Below are positions 43,692 through 52,594 of a DNA stretch of 64,000 bases, one piece after another. The translations under genes and the position numbers were made by a program. Source of the DNA: Candidatus Iainarchaeum sp. GTDB lineage: Archaea > Iainarchaeota > Iainarchaeia > Iainarchaeales > VGJJ01. The stretch is from contig CP064981.1 of the NCBI GenBank assembly GCA_016699555.1, positions 620,001 through 684,000 of the forward strand, in the 5' to 3' direction. Under the pieces are notes generated by a model. It saw nothing but the letters and a program-made list of their open reading frames with translations. It was not told where the DNA came from and did not search any database. Numbering within the stretch: position 1 is the stretch's first letter; each line of letters begins with the position of its first letter.

Positions 43692-45074
43692 TTATGGAAC
43701 GATTGATGACAAATACTTTGCCATCGTCTTAATCCCTTTCTGTGCCTGCTGCAATTCAAACTTCTCATTGGGCGCGTGATAGCCATCTGAAAGAAGAGAT
43801 TGCGAAATCAACACAATGGGGGGATTGTTAAATTGAATTTGGAATGCCGGAACTGATCCAATCGTTCCCCCGCCTGCAACGAACAATGCTTCTTTTCCAA
43901 ATCCGTACTGGCATGCTTCTTGCGCTTTGCGCATGTATACGTTGTCAACCGGCACATATGATGGAAAGCTACCACTCCCTGTCACTTTGATGTTGGGATT
44001 GATGGTCTGCAAGTGTACTCGAAGCTTTTCAATTGCATATTCAGGAGTTAAATTTGGAACTAATCGAATCGTGACTTTTGCAATGGCCTTTGCAGGAATA
44101 ACGGTTTTAATTTCTCCAATTTTGTATTGCACATTCTCGAATCCATGCACGTCAAACGTGGGCTTATGCCAAATACGCTCGAGCATTTCTTCGGGATTCT
44201 GCGTGAACATTTCTTTTACACCTAAATCCTGTTTGAATTTCTCTACATTCAAATGCGAAGAAATCTTTTGGGTTGATTTCCATTCTTCATCGCTTGGTTT
44301 TTGGACTCGATCCATCAATTCAGGAATAGTTACATTTCCTTGCTCGTCCTTGCACTGCAATAGCGCACGCATAAGGGTTTCCAACGCATTCTGTGCGACT
44401 CCACCTGCTAGTCCTGAGTGGATTTCCTTCGGAGCCGTTTCTAATTCCACAAAACAACGCATAACACCACGGAGTTTGTATGTGAGCGTGGGATGTTCCC
44501 CCTCAAAGATCGTATCACTTACCAATACCGATGGAGTGATGCGTACTTGTTTTTGTGCAATGGCGCTTTGCAAAAAATCCGAGAAGTTAGGAGAACCAAT
44601 TTCTTCTTCGGTTTCGTAAATGAGTTGAATATTTGGAAGAGGATAACTATTTTCTTTCAAAAATTGAATCGCATACAACGTCGTGAGGGCGGGACCCTTA
44701 TCATCCGTTGAACCTCTTCCCACGATTGCGCCATTTATCTCTTGTGGTTCGAATGAGTTGCTTTTCCACTGGGGTTCATCCGCGGGCTGGACATCCATGT
44801 GATTATAAATGGTGACCCACTCGGCTTGTGGATTGGTTTCTAATGTAGCAACAAACGCTGGATTTCCTTTCGTTGGAATGATTTGCGACCTGAATCCCAT
44901 TTTTTCTGTAACCACCTGCATTTTCTCCAAGATGCGCGTGAGATTTTGTTTTTGTTCAATGGAGGCGCTAATACTCGGAATGGAAACCATCTCCATGAGT
45001 TCTTTTCGGAATGAAAAAAGGGAATTTTGGACAAAATGGTTGAGTTTGAGGTCAAAGTCAGAATCAAAAGGCAT
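43692..45074 (-). CDS. M20-family metallopeptidase (dipeptidase-like)
   Basis: 460 aa, complete M20/ArgE-DapE family. Metal ligands and catalytic residues visible: YNHMDVQPAD (His, Asp; about residue 91), VGRGSTDDKGP (bridging Asp; about 122), YETEEEIGS (catalytic Glu and ligand; about 155), SDTIF (Asp), and GYHAPNE (His, about 435). The lid/dimerisation domain with RGVMRCFVELETAPKEIHSG lies between. Closest in pattern to the CNDP/peptidase V-like branch that cleaves dipeptides. Cytoplasmic, no signal peptide. Confidence 0.93.
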   Translation of the reverse strand: MPFDSDFDLKLNHFVQNSLFSFRKELMEMVSIPSISASIEQKQNLTRILEKMQVVTEKMGFRSQIIPTKGNPAFVATLETNPQAEWVTIYNHMDVQPADEPQWKSNSFEPQEINGAIVGRGSTDDKGPALTTLYAIQFLKENSYPLPNIQLIYETEEEIGSPNFSDFLQSAIAQKQVRITPSVLVSDTIFEGEHPTLTYKLRGVMRCFVELETAPKEIHSGLAGGVAQNALETLMRALLQCKDEQGNVTIPELMDRVQKPSDEEWKSTQKISSHLNVEKFKQDLGVKEMFTQNPEEMLERIWHKPTFDVHGFENVQYKIGEIKTVIPAKAIAKVTIRLVPNLTPEYAIEKLRVHLQTINPNIKVTGSGSFPSYVPVDNVYMRKAQEACQYGFGKEALFVAGGGTIGSVPAFQIQFNNPPIVLISQSLLSDGYHAPNEKFELQQAQKGIKTMAKYLSSIVP

Positions 45075-45165
45075 ACTATTACTGGCTTGCTTGGACTCAT
45101 TTAAAACAATGGGTGGGATAGGGGTTTTCAGTTGGAAAAACTAGTCACCGTCAGAAAATAAATGA

Positions 45166-45566
45166 TCATTTCCTTCGCCGCAGTTTTCCCGCAGTGGATA
45201 ATCGTTCTTTGGCCATGTGCACGCGTTTGTATTGTTTGATTCGAAGGCGGCGCTGAATCTCTTTCAACGCACCCCTATGCAAGTCTCCGTGCACGCGAAA
45301 ATAGCGCAATAACGCTGCTTGGATGCGACGGATTTGTTGCTCGGAATTTTTGGCAACCCACTTGGAATGGGAGAAATAGGTGTACGATACACTCGGCCGT
45401 GTACTTGTAAATTAGAAAAGTATGCATGCACGATTTGTCGCGAAACACCTAGTTCTTTTGCAATAGCAGCCAATTCCCCATATTCGGGGAGGCGAGAATG
45501 GAACGTATCCATGAGTCGCTTCACAATGCGCTCGCGCTTGCCATCTTGAGAGTTACGATTGGCCAT
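45166..45566 (-). pseudogene. HTH protein gene with a -1 frameshift
   Basis: The frame from ATG 45566 encodes an HTH-like region (YGELAAIAKELGVSRQIVHA then YFSNLQVHGRVYRTPISP) and then runs into noise ending at 45264. In the -1 frame a clearly coding stretch follows: HSKWVAKNSEQQIRRIQAAL then a basic tail ending RLSTAGKLRRRK and TGA at 45166. One extra base in the CCC or TTT run near 45369-45376 would join them to about 133 aa. The joined protein looks like a small DNA-binding regulator. Intact elsewhere or sequencing error cannot be told here. Confidence 0.6.
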
Positions 45567-45674
45567 TACACCCACTCATTTCCCCTGATGCGCGGCTTTT
45601 TGGATGATCATTTGAATTTTTTTCTTCATCTTGTGCATCAAACAAGGAAAAACATTGGCGGTTAATAAACCGCA

Positions 45675-45681
45675 TATTTAT
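45675..45681 (+). promoter_or_regulatory. TATA box of the RibD-like reductase gene
   Basis: TATTTAT lies 25-31 nt upstream of ATG 45706, the expected distance for a leaderless archaeal transcript. Confidence 0.5.
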
Positions 45682-45705
45682 GAATGCAAAATCCCATTTT
45701 CCTGC

Positions 45706-46227
45706 ATGCAAAAGAAAGTAGTCCTCTTCATCGCTGCAAGTTTAGATGGATTCATCGCCAAAGAAGACGGAAATATCGATTGGCTCACCCGCTATGAGAG
45801 CAAGGACGAAGATTATGGATTCAAATCCATGTTTGCGCGCATTGGAACCGTCATCGTGGGAGGGAATACCTACCGCCAAGTGAAGGATGACTATCAAGGC
45901 AAACCTGCCTATGTGTTTTCGCGCAAGAAAATAGTCGATGCCCCTCCTAACATCCACGTCGTACAAGGAAGCGTGGAAGCGTTCTTCAAAAAACTCAAAC
46001 TCGACGACCAAAAGCCCATTTGGTTGATTGGGGGAGGAGAATTAGTACGCCAATTCCTCGAAGCGGGGTTGATCGACGAGTTCATCATCACGTATGTGCC
46101 CATTCTCCTGGGCAAAGGCATTCCATTATTCCATGCGTCCCATTCTCCAATTTCACTCGAACTCATCCAATCCAAAAAATATCCCAATGGACTCGTGCAA
46201 TTGCACTATGTGCGGACGAAAAAATAG
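45706..46227 (+). CDS. RibD C-terminal/dihydrofolate reductase-like protein
   Basis: 173 aa from ATG 45706 (MQKKVVLFIAASLDGFIA), selected by its TATA spacing; the longer frame from 45631 is rejected. Typical RibD_C features: SLDGFIAKEDGNIDWL, GTVIVGGNTYRQV, PAYVFSRKK, WLIGGGELVRQFLEAGLIDE and PILLGKGIPLF. These NADPH-dependent proteins reduce the ribityl precursor in riboflavin synthesis or a pterin in DHFR-like roles. The stand-alone small form is common in diverse microbes; substrate unknown. Confidence 0.9.
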   Translation: MQKKVVLFIAASLDGFIAKEDGNIDWLTRYESKDEDYGFKSMFARIGTVIVGGNTYRQVKDDYQGKPAYVFSRKKIVDAPPNIHVVQGSVEAFFKKLKLDDQKPIWLIGGGELVRQFLEAGLIDEFIITYVPILLGKGIPLFHASHSPISLELIQSKKYPNGLVQLHYVRTKK

Positions 46228-46391
46228 CTAGGATTTGATCCTCACTTGGGATATCCTCAATAAATAGGTACAGCATGCCAGTAAATAGATTACTTAGCCC
46301 CATAGCGCCATTGGTGATGATAAGCTGATGGAGAAATTGCATTCAAAAATTTTCTCTAACTTTTTAATGGCATTGCAAAACGAACTGGAGC

Positions 46392-46667
46392 GTGTATATC
46401 GCAGAATTTGATGAAAGTTGGGAAGAGCACTTCAATCAGTTAGATGACGTAATGAAAGAACGCGTAACAAAGAAGATCGGAAAAATATTGGAATTTCCAG
46501 AGAAAAGGCATCTCCGAAAGCTTGATTATTTTGTCGATGAAGTGGGGCCATACCGGATTATCTATCGTATTTTCAAATCAAAAAATATAGTATACTTCTA
46601 CTTGGTTCTTGATCACAAAGCGTACGAGAAATGGTATAAGCAAAATACTATTTGGATTCTATTTTAG
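46392..46667 (+). CDS. RelE/ParE-like toxin
   Basis: 91 aa starting with GTG 46392 next to GGAG; TTTTTAATG about 28 nt upstream is a TATA box. FDESWEEHFNQLDDVMKERV is the first helix pair, HLRKLDYFVDEVGPYRIIYRI carries the R-(I/V)-IY strand of RelE-fold toxins, and FYLVLDHKAYEKWY ends it. No antitoxin is encoded just upstream in the same direction; the RHH-like gene at 46648 is convergent and overlaps by 20 nt, an unusual layout for a TA pair. Confidence 0.75.
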   Translation: MYIAEFDESWEEHFNQLDDVMKERVTKKIGKILEFPEKRHLRKLDYFVDEVGPYRIIYRIFKSKNIVYFYLVLDHKAYEKWYKQNTIWILF

Positions 46668-46914
46668 CTTCATGCTTCAAGAGTTTTGCGTACTTGCCCA
46701 ATGCCTGTTCGGAGTTCAGCACTCTTCTTTTGCCCAGTTTTACCTGTTCATCAATCCAATCCAATTTCATCTGGACGAGTTGTTCTTCGGTCATTTGTGT
46801 TTTTGCAAAAGTGGTTAATGCCATCCGAATCGCTTCCGATTGCGTATTCACATATCCAAATCGAACCATATTTTCGGCTACTGCCTTTGCATGACCTTTC
46901 AAAATCACATTCAT
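46648..46914 (-). CDS. Small RHH-type antitoxin-like protein
   Basis: 88 aa. The N-terminal third (VAENMVRFGYVNTQSEAIRM) follows the ribbon-helix-helix antitoxin pattern in which R-(F/G)-x-x-(N/S)-x-S-E-A-(I/V)-R-x-A is conserved; the remainder is helical with a Lys-rich tail. Convergent to and overlapping the RelE-like gene at 46392 by 20 nt. It may be its antitoxin or an independent regulator; I cannot tell which. Confidence 0.7.
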   Translation of the reverse strand: MNVILKGHAKAVAENMVRFGYVNTQSEAIRMALTTFAKTQMTEEQLVQMKLDWIDEQVKLGKRRVLNSEQALGKYAKLLKHEAKIESK

Positions 46915-47008
46915 ACACCACTATGCTCCATTTATGATTTAAATAGGTATGGATTATGATTCATTTTACGTTGGGAAGGCTTAATTAGGGATGATTCGTC
47001 GTTCGGCT

Positions 47009-47641
47009 ATGGCGCATATCATCGTTTTTGGCGATTCAACCACTTATGGCGCATGGGACTCCCAAGGCGGATGGGTCCAACGCATGCGCGAGAAATTGGA
47101 TGTCAAAAACATCCAGGGAAAACACTATTTCCTTATCTACAATCAAGGCATTTCAGGGGATACATCAAAAGGAATGCTGAAACGATTCGAGCACGAACTC
47201 ATTCCACGATTGGATGATGCAGGAGAGAATATCGTCATTATTTCCGGTGGAGGAAACGATGCGCTCTATTCCCGCAAGACCAAGAAACATTGGGTGGAAA
47301 TCCCTGCATTCAAGCGCAATTATGCGCGCATGATCACGATTGCACGCAAATATACTCAACAAATCATTGTGACAGGTGTTGAACCCTGCGATGAGACCAA
47401 AACCGATCCCGTTCCATGGGAACCGACTGTGAGTTACTTAGAAAAACACATCGAACGCTACAACGACGCACTCAAAAGCGTCTGCGAAAAAGAAAATGTG
47501 CAATTTCTGAATTTCTTCGGAAAACTGAATAATAAGAAGTTTATCGCAACACTAAAAGATGGGATCCATCCAAACGACAAAGGACAACAAATGATGGAAA
47601 AGATCGTATGGGAAGCGATGCGAAAAAGGCGATGGGTTTGA
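47009..47641 (+). CDS. SGNH/GDSL-type hydrolase
   Basis: 210 aa from ATG 47009, about 23-29 nt after TTAATTA; six codons upstream another ATG (46991) is less fitting. Block I IIVFGDSTTYGAWDSQGG (nucleophile Ser), block II NQGISGDTSKG (Gly), block III IISGGGNDALY (Asn), block V DGIHPNDKGQ (Asp and His) are all present. These enzymes cleave esters, from lipids to acylated glycans. No signal peptide, so intracellular. Confidence 0.93.
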   Translation: MAHIIVFGDSTTYGAWDSQGGWVQRMREKLDVKNIQGKHYFLIYNQGISGDTSKGMLKRFEHELIPRLDDAGENIVIISGGGNDALYSRKTKKHWVEIPAFKRNYARMITIARKYTQQIIVTGVEPCDETKTDPVPWEPTVSYLEKHIERYNDALKSVCEKENVQFLNFFGKLNNKKFIATLKDGIHPNDKGQQMMEKIVWEAMRKRRWV

Positions 47642-47732
47642 TGATTGTATTACGTTTTATGCCGAAAAAATGGAATTTTTTTAAATAAACCCCGCGTATT
47701 AGACTCATTAACTCAAAAAGGGGGAATATCAG

Positions 47733-47873
47733 ATGCTCGCGATCCTATTATTCGCATCAATGGCGGCAGTTGGATTGGGGCTTTTTCTTGCAATGAGCGG
47801 AATAAGCATGGGAGCACCGCTGTTTGGTGCCGGCTTGATTACTGCAGCCATTACATCAAAGCTTCAAAATTAA
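47733..47873 (+). CDS. Single-span membrane micropeptide
   Basis: 46 aa, not found by usual length cut-offs. ATG 47733 with GGGGG 8 nt upstream. Almost entirely hydrophobic: LAILLFASMAAVGLGLFLAM, then SGISMGAPLFGAGLITAAIT and a polar SKLQN end, so one or two membrane helices with a Gly-rich pattern. Followed by a CGCGCG..CGCGCG hairpin at about 47889-47909. Family unknown. Confidence 0.6.
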   Translation: MLAILLFASMAAVGLGLFLAMSGISMGAPLFGAGLITAAITSKLQN

Positions 47874-47969
47874 CGTCCGACCCTCAAATCGCGCGTTTTC
47901 ATGCGCGCGACTTCTTCATTAGTGGTTTAAAAAATCGTTAATACTCTTTACACGTAGAAGTGTGTAATA

Positions 47970-49124
47970 ATGCCAGATTATTTGAATGAATATCATACGC
48001 GTCGAGAAATAATCGACCCATTGCTAGAAGCACAAGGCTGGAAAATTACAGATACCTCTAAGGTCCTTTCTGAAGTTGATACTAAGCAATCTGATTTTTC
48101 AAAACAAAAATATAAATTCGTTTCAGAAACATTACTCAATGATTTAGAGAGTAAATATGCAGATTATCTTTTATTGGATCAACGTGGCGATCCTCTTGCA
48201 ATAATTGAAGCCAAAAAAACTGCCAAAGATCCAGTTTTAGGACAGAGACAAGCCGAAGAATATGCAAATGATATCAGAAAGCAAACTGGAAAAGACACCT
48301 TCATTTTTTTTACCAACGGTTACGAAATTTGGTTTTGGAATAAACCATATGAATCACCACGATTAGTAAAAGGATTTCACAACCGTGCAAGTTTAGAGCG
48401 TATTCAGTATCAAAATGAAAACAAACAATCACTCAAAGAAATCAAGATTGCAAAAGAAATTGACCGTGATTACCAAATTGAGGCGATTAAGCGCGTAACT
48501 GAAGGAATTGAGAAAGGCCATAGGAAATTCCTTATTGTGCAAGCAACTGGAACTGGAAAAACGCACGTAGCAATGGGACTTATTGATGTTTTGATGCGTT
48601 CCGGTCGCGGGCAAAAAATATTGTTCCTTGCGGATCGAAAAGCATTGCGTGATCAAGCATACAATAAAGGATTCAAGAAATTTTTTCCAAATGAGGCAAA
48701 ATCGAAGGTTTTTAGTGGTTCATTAGACAAAAATGCACGATTATATGCATCCACCATCCAGACATTTATGGAAGTCTATCAACAGTTTTCACCTGGAGAT
48801 TTTGATGTTATTATTTCGGATGAAGCTCACCGTTCTATTTACAACAAATGGAAAGACGTGTTTACTTACTTTGATGCCATTCAAATTGGCTTAACTGCCA
48901 CACCAGCTGACATAATTGATCACGACACATTTCGTTTCTTCAATTGTTATGATAAAAAACCAACTTACCTTTATACTTATGAAGAGGCTTTGAAGGACAA
49001 ATGGCTAACACCTTATCGAATATACCGAGCGGCCACTCATTTTCAAATTGAAGGAATAAAACCTGAAGATGTGCCTAAATTAATGCGCGAAGAATTAGAA
49101 GCTAAAGGAATTGATGAAGATTGA
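47970..49124 (+). CDS. hsdR: Type I restriction enzyme R subunit, N-terminal part
   Basis: 384 aa. N-terminal nuclease with YADYLLLDQRGDPLAIIEAKKT (D...E-x-K), a helicase domain 1 with Walker A IVQATGTGKTHVAMGLIDVL (about residue 191) and DVIISDEAHRS (about 283), motif III ATPAD. Ends with a TGA at GIDED. Compared with family members, about 55-65 residues between this and the start of helicase domain 2 are absent, and the C-terminal part is in the -1 frame, so HsdR is probably not made in one piece. AT-rich relative to the flanks. Confidence 0.85.
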   Translation: MPDYLNEYHTRREIIDPLLEAQGWKITDTSKVLSEVDTKQSDFSKQKYKFVSETLLNDLESKYADYLLLDQRGDPLAIIEAKKTAKDPVLGQRQAEEYANDIRKQTGKDTFIFFTNGYEIWFWNKPYESPRLVKGFHNRASLERIQYQNENKQSLKEIKIAKEIDRDYQIEAIKRVTEGIEKGHRKFLIVQATGTGKTHVAMGLIDVLMRSGRGQKILFLADRKALRDQAYNKGFKKFFPNEAKSKVFSGSLDKNARLYASTIQTFMEVYQQFSPGDFDVIISDEAHRSIYNKWKDVFTYFDAIQIGLTATPADIIDHDTFRFFNCYDKKPTYLYTYEEALKDKWLTPYRIYRAATHFQIEGIKPEDVPKLMREELEAKGIDED

Positions 49125-50488
49125 GTAAGAGACATGCCAAACGTCTCTGGGAAGCGTTTGAGAAACTATACCCCGAGTACAAGGGAAAATTAGCGCAAAT
49201 TATTGTTTCAGATAATTCACGTGCACAGAAACTATTGGAGGATTTCGAAAAAGAAGATTGGCCACGCATTGCTATCTCCGTTGATATGCTTGATACGGGT
49301 GTTGATATTCCAGAAGTATGCAATTTAGTATTTGCAAAGCCGGTATTTTCAAAAATTAAATTTTTGCAAATGATTGGAAGAGGAACGCGCCATGAAAATG
49401 TGTGTAAAAAGAAACATTTGCTGCCAGACGGAAAAAAAGCTTTCTTTTTGATATTTGATTATTGGAATAACTTTGAATTTTTCAAAATGAAGCCCGAAGG
49501 AAGAGAAGTAACACAATCTGAGGCCGTTACAGGTAGAATATTTAGGACCCGATTGGAAAAGTTTGATTACTATTTTGAGAAAAAAGATTATACTAATGCA
49601 AATAAGGTGAAGGTGCAAATTGATCGCGATGTAAGAAAATTGCCTTTAGAGTCAATCTCAGTTCGAGAACACGCACGCGATATTGAGCGTGCGATATCCC
49701 CTAGACTTTTTGATAATGCTGCCATTGACCCGATGGAGTTTTACAAATCCAAAATTACTCCACTCATGCGATTTCAAACAGATGTTAATTACAATGTAGC
49801 ATATTTTACTCTTAAAGTTGAACAATTAGCCGTAGCAATTCTAAAAGGCAAACAAAAAGACATTGATCGACTGAAAATTGATGTTGCGGAATATTTGGAA
49901 TACTTGCCTGTTCAGTTGGATAGGGTTAAACCCAAGGTTGATTTAATTGAAAAGTTTCAAAGTCGATCTTGGAAGCCCACATTAGCCGACACTGACACTT
50001 TACTTTCAGAAATTGCCCCATTAATGAAATTTAAGCGCAGTGAACCCATCCCCCCTATTGAGCTTGACATTGATGACGTCATGCAACAACGTAAAATTAT
50101 CGAATATGGTGATCCTGAAGAGCCCAAACAAGAATATGTGGCTGTTTATCGAAAAAAAGTGGAAGAAAAGATCAAATTACTGGCTGAAAATGATCCTACA
50201 ATCAAAAAAATCATCAATGATGAACTTTTGACTGAAAAGGATTTGAAAAAATTAGAAGAAACACTATTTCGGCCCGAATTATTTGTTACCGAAGAAGTTT
50301 TACAAAAAGTTTATTCTCAGCACAAAGGAACATTGGTTCAATTTATCAAAAAAATACTCGGAATGTATGAGTTTCCCAATGCAGAACAAATCATTGATGA
50401 AGAATTCAAGACATTTATTGTTGAAAATGGTCAAAAATTTACTGCAGACCAAATCACTTTTATCCGAACCGTTAAAACTCAATTTTGA
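49121..50488 (+). CDS. hsdR: Type I restriction enzyme R subunit, C-terminal part (separate frame)
   Basis: 455 aa, frame opens at a TTG that overlaps the TGA of the first part by TTGA. Begins SKRHAKRLWEAFEKLYPEYK, which is helicase domain 2 after its first strand, then DMLDTGVDIPEVCNLVFAKP, the motor arginine region QMIGRGTRHENV and the long C-terminal helical domain. The stop at 50488 is another frameshift: the -1 frame continues LKKKRIEYADFYEPPFTNIP to a stop at 50630, matching the conserved tail of HsdR proteins. One missing T in the run 50483-50486 explains this. Two breaks suggest a decayed gene or poor sequence. Confidence 0.8.
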   Translation: MSKRHAKRLWEAFEKLYPEYKGKLAQIIVSDNSRAQKLLEDFEKEDWPRIAISVDMLDTGVDIPEVCNLVFAKPVFSKIKFLQMIGRGTRHENVCKKKHLLPDGKKAFFLIFDYWNNFEFFKMKPEGREVTQSEAVTGRIFRTRLEKFDYYFEKKDYTNANKVKVQIDRDVRKLPLESISVREHARDIERAISPRLFDNAAIDPMEFYKSKITPLMRFQTDVNYNVAYFTLKVEQLAVAILKGKQKDIDRLKIDVAEYLEYLPVQLDRVKPKVDLIEKFQSRSWKPTLADTDTLLSEIAPLMKFKRSEPIPPIELDIDDVMQQRKIIEYGDPEEPKQEYVAVYRKKVEEKIKLLAENDPTIKKIINDELLTEKDLKKLEETLFRPELFVTEEVLQKVYSQHKGTLVQFIKKILGMYEFPNAEQIIDEEFKTFIVENGQKFTADQITFIRTVKTQF

Positions 50489-50630
50489 AGAAAAAACGAA
50501 TCGAATATGCGGATTTTTATGAGCCGCCCTTTACTAATATCCCTAAAGCACCATCACCTCTATTTCGAGAGGAATTCCTTAAGCATGTGGTTGATTTTTG
50601 TAAAGATTTGGAAATCCAAGTAAAAGATTA
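50485..50630 (+). pseudogene. hsdR: Out-of-frame C-terminal tail of hsdR
   Basis: About 47 codons in the -1 frame after the TGA at 50486: KKKRIEYADFYEPPFTN then KAPSPLFREEFLKHVVDFCK, ending TAG at 50630. This is the conserved C-terminal end of the type I R subunit, cut off from the main frame by one base at a T4 run. Confidence 0.7.
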
Positions 50631-50686
50631 GTCCCCCTTTGGTCCCCCCTTACTAATTTATTAAGGCTAAAGCAAGTAATGGATGC

Positions 50687-51085
50687 ATGGTCTCAAAAGT
50701 TACTAATGAATGGATGACTATTCGCGCCAAAGTAAAGCGCAGTACTTTCATTGAGATGCAAAATTATTGTCAGCGCGAGGGAATCAAATCATCTAAATTC
50801 ATCCGTGATCTCATCGAATCAAATGTGAGCGCTGTTGTGCCTGTTAATCATGCTGGAATTAACAAAATTGAGTATGATAAACGAAAAGATACGTTTTCAT
50901 GGCATGTAGAACATGACAATGGGCCTCGGATTCAAATTGCCGATTCGTTACAACCATCATTCTTAGATAATTTGCTGCGCGAGGCAACCCAAAGCAAAGA
51001 AAATCGTTTAACCTATTTACGCCAATCCAATCCTGATTCCGTTCCTGTTCCCACCCGACTCAAAAAATTAAAAGGGGAAAACTAA
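50687..51085 (+). CDS. RHH-like protein preceding hsdM
   Basis: 132 aa from ATG 50687; the stop abuts the ATG of hsdM. The N-terminal 42 residues (WMTIRAKVKRSTFIEMQNYC then KSSKFIRDLIES) have a beta-strand/helix/helix pattern like ribbon-helix-helix DNA-binding proteins. The rest is unassigned, with an acidic-aromatic strand (DTFSWHVEHDNGPR). Located inside the hsd operon, so it may control R-M expression or act as a partner of HsdR/HsdM. Not part of the standard type I set. Confidence 0.65.
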   Translation: MVSKVTNEWMTIRAKVKRSTFIEMQNYCQREGIKSSKFIRDLIESNVSAVVPVNHAGINKIEYDKRKDTFSWHVEHDNGPRIQIADSLQPSFLDNLLREATQSKENRLTYLRQSNPDSVPVPTRLKKLKGEN

Positions 51086-52594
51086 ATGCTTACTAGCGAA
51101 CTCAAAGCTTCATTGAATAAATTATGGGACAAATTTTGGGCCGGTGGATTAGCAAATCCACTTACGGCTATTGAACAAATCTCTTATCTTATTTTCATTA
51201 AGCGATTGGAAGAGCTTGATAACCAGCACGTGAACCGTGCCAAAGCACGCAATGAAAAATTTAGCTCCGTGTTTGATGGAGATATTGTTATTGGGGGAAT
51301 AAGGTATCCCAAAAATACTTGTAGGTGGTCTCAATGGAAGCATCATCCTGCTGACAAAATGATGGTGCACGTTCGAGATGTCGTTTTCCCATTCATCAAA
51401 CAAATTCACAATGGAGGAAATGGAGATTTTTCACAATTGATGAAAGATGCCGCATTTTTAATCCCAAAACCATCCTTGCTCCAAGAAGCAGTTTCTATTT
51501 TAGATACCATTAACATTGAAGCACAAAATTACGATACGTTAGGAGATTTATATGAATATTTACTTTCTGAATTGAGTTCTGCTGGAAAAGTGGGACAGTT
51601 TCGCACACCGCGCCACATTATTCGCATGATGGTCGAGTTAGTTGACCCCAAAATTGGAGAAAGAATATGCGATCCAGCATGTGGAACGGCTGGGTTTTTG
51701 GTGAATGCCTATCAATACATGCTCAAACAACACACGAGTTCAGATATACTACAAATTGATCATGATGGGGTTACCCACAATCTAGTTGGGGATAAACTAT
51801 CAGCTCAGCAGCATAAAAAACTCAAGAACGATACCTTTTTTGGTTATGATTTCGATCAAACCATGGTTCGCATCGCATCAATGAATATGATTTTGCATGG
51901 CATTGAGAAACCCAATATTATTCAAGCAGATACTCTCTCTAAAGCCTTTACATCCAAACCAACGTACGATGTGATTTTAGCTAATCCACCTTTTACGGGA
52001 AGCATTGATAAGAATGATATAAATGATCAATTGCGCGTGAAAACGAGTAAAACGGAATTGCTTTTCATTGAATTATTCTATAGCTTATTACAAATTGGTG
52101 GAAAAGCAGCCGTCATTGTTCCCAATGGAGTATTATTTGGTTCATCCAATGCCCATCAACATATTCGAAAATTATTACTTGAAAAATGCCAACTAGAAGC
52201 GGTTATTTCAATGCCGTCCGGGGTATTCAAGCCATACGCTGGAGTTGGAACGGCAGTATTGGTTTTCACCAAAGGAGATGAAACAAAAAACGTCTGGTTT
52301 TATGACATGAAATCCGACGGGTTTACACTCGATGATAAGCGTAACAAAATTGATGGAAAAGGAGACATTCCAGATATTCTAGAGAAATTCAAAACTAAAG
52401 CCATTTCAGCCAACTCAATCTTGGTCCCAATTGAAAAAATAAAGGAAAACGAATACAATTTGAGTATTTCACGCTACCAAGAAATCCCCCACGAAGAAAT
52501 CCAATACGAAGATCCCAAAATCATCATTGAAAAAGTCATTCAACTCGAAAAAGAAATTCAACAAGAACTGGAAGAACTAAAAAGGATGATTTGA
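51086..52594 (+). CDS. hsdM: Type I restriction-modification DNA methyltransferase subunit M
   Basis: 502 aa, full-length HsdM. N-terminal helical domain (ELKASLNKLWDKFWAGGL, EQISYLIFIKRLEEL), then the Rossmann methyltransferase: motif I ICDPACGTAGFLVNAYQY (about residue 195) for SAM, FFGYDFDQTMVRIASMNMIL, motif IV DVILANPPFTG (about 300) for N6-adenine methylation, and PNGVLFGSSNAHQHIR. Complete and apparently functional. The stop overlaps the start of hsdS. Confidence 0.97.
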   Translation: MLTSELKASLNKLWDKFWAGGLANPLTAIEQISYLIFIKRLEELDNQHVNRAKARNEKFSSVFDGDIVIGGIRYPKNTCRWSQWKHHPADKMMVHVRDVVFPFIKQIHNGGNGDFSQLMKDAAFLIPKPSLLQEAVSILDTINIEAQNYDTLGDLYEYLLSELSSAGKVGQFRTPRHIIRMMVELVDPKIGERICDPACGTAGFLVNAYQYMLKQHTSSDILQIDHDGVTHNLVGDKLSAQQHKKLKNDTFFGYDFDQTMVRIASMNMILHGIEKPNIIQADTLSKAFTSKPTYDVILANPPFTGSIDKNDINDQLRVKTSKTELLFIELFYSLLQIGGKAAVIVPNGVLFGSSNAHQHIRKLLLEKCQLEAVISMPSGVFKPYAGVGTAVLVFTKGDETKNVWFYDMKSDGFTLDDKRNKIDGKGDIPDILEKFKTKAISANSILVPIEKIKENEYNLSISRYQEIPHEEIQYEDPKIIIEKVIQLEKEIQQELEELKRMI

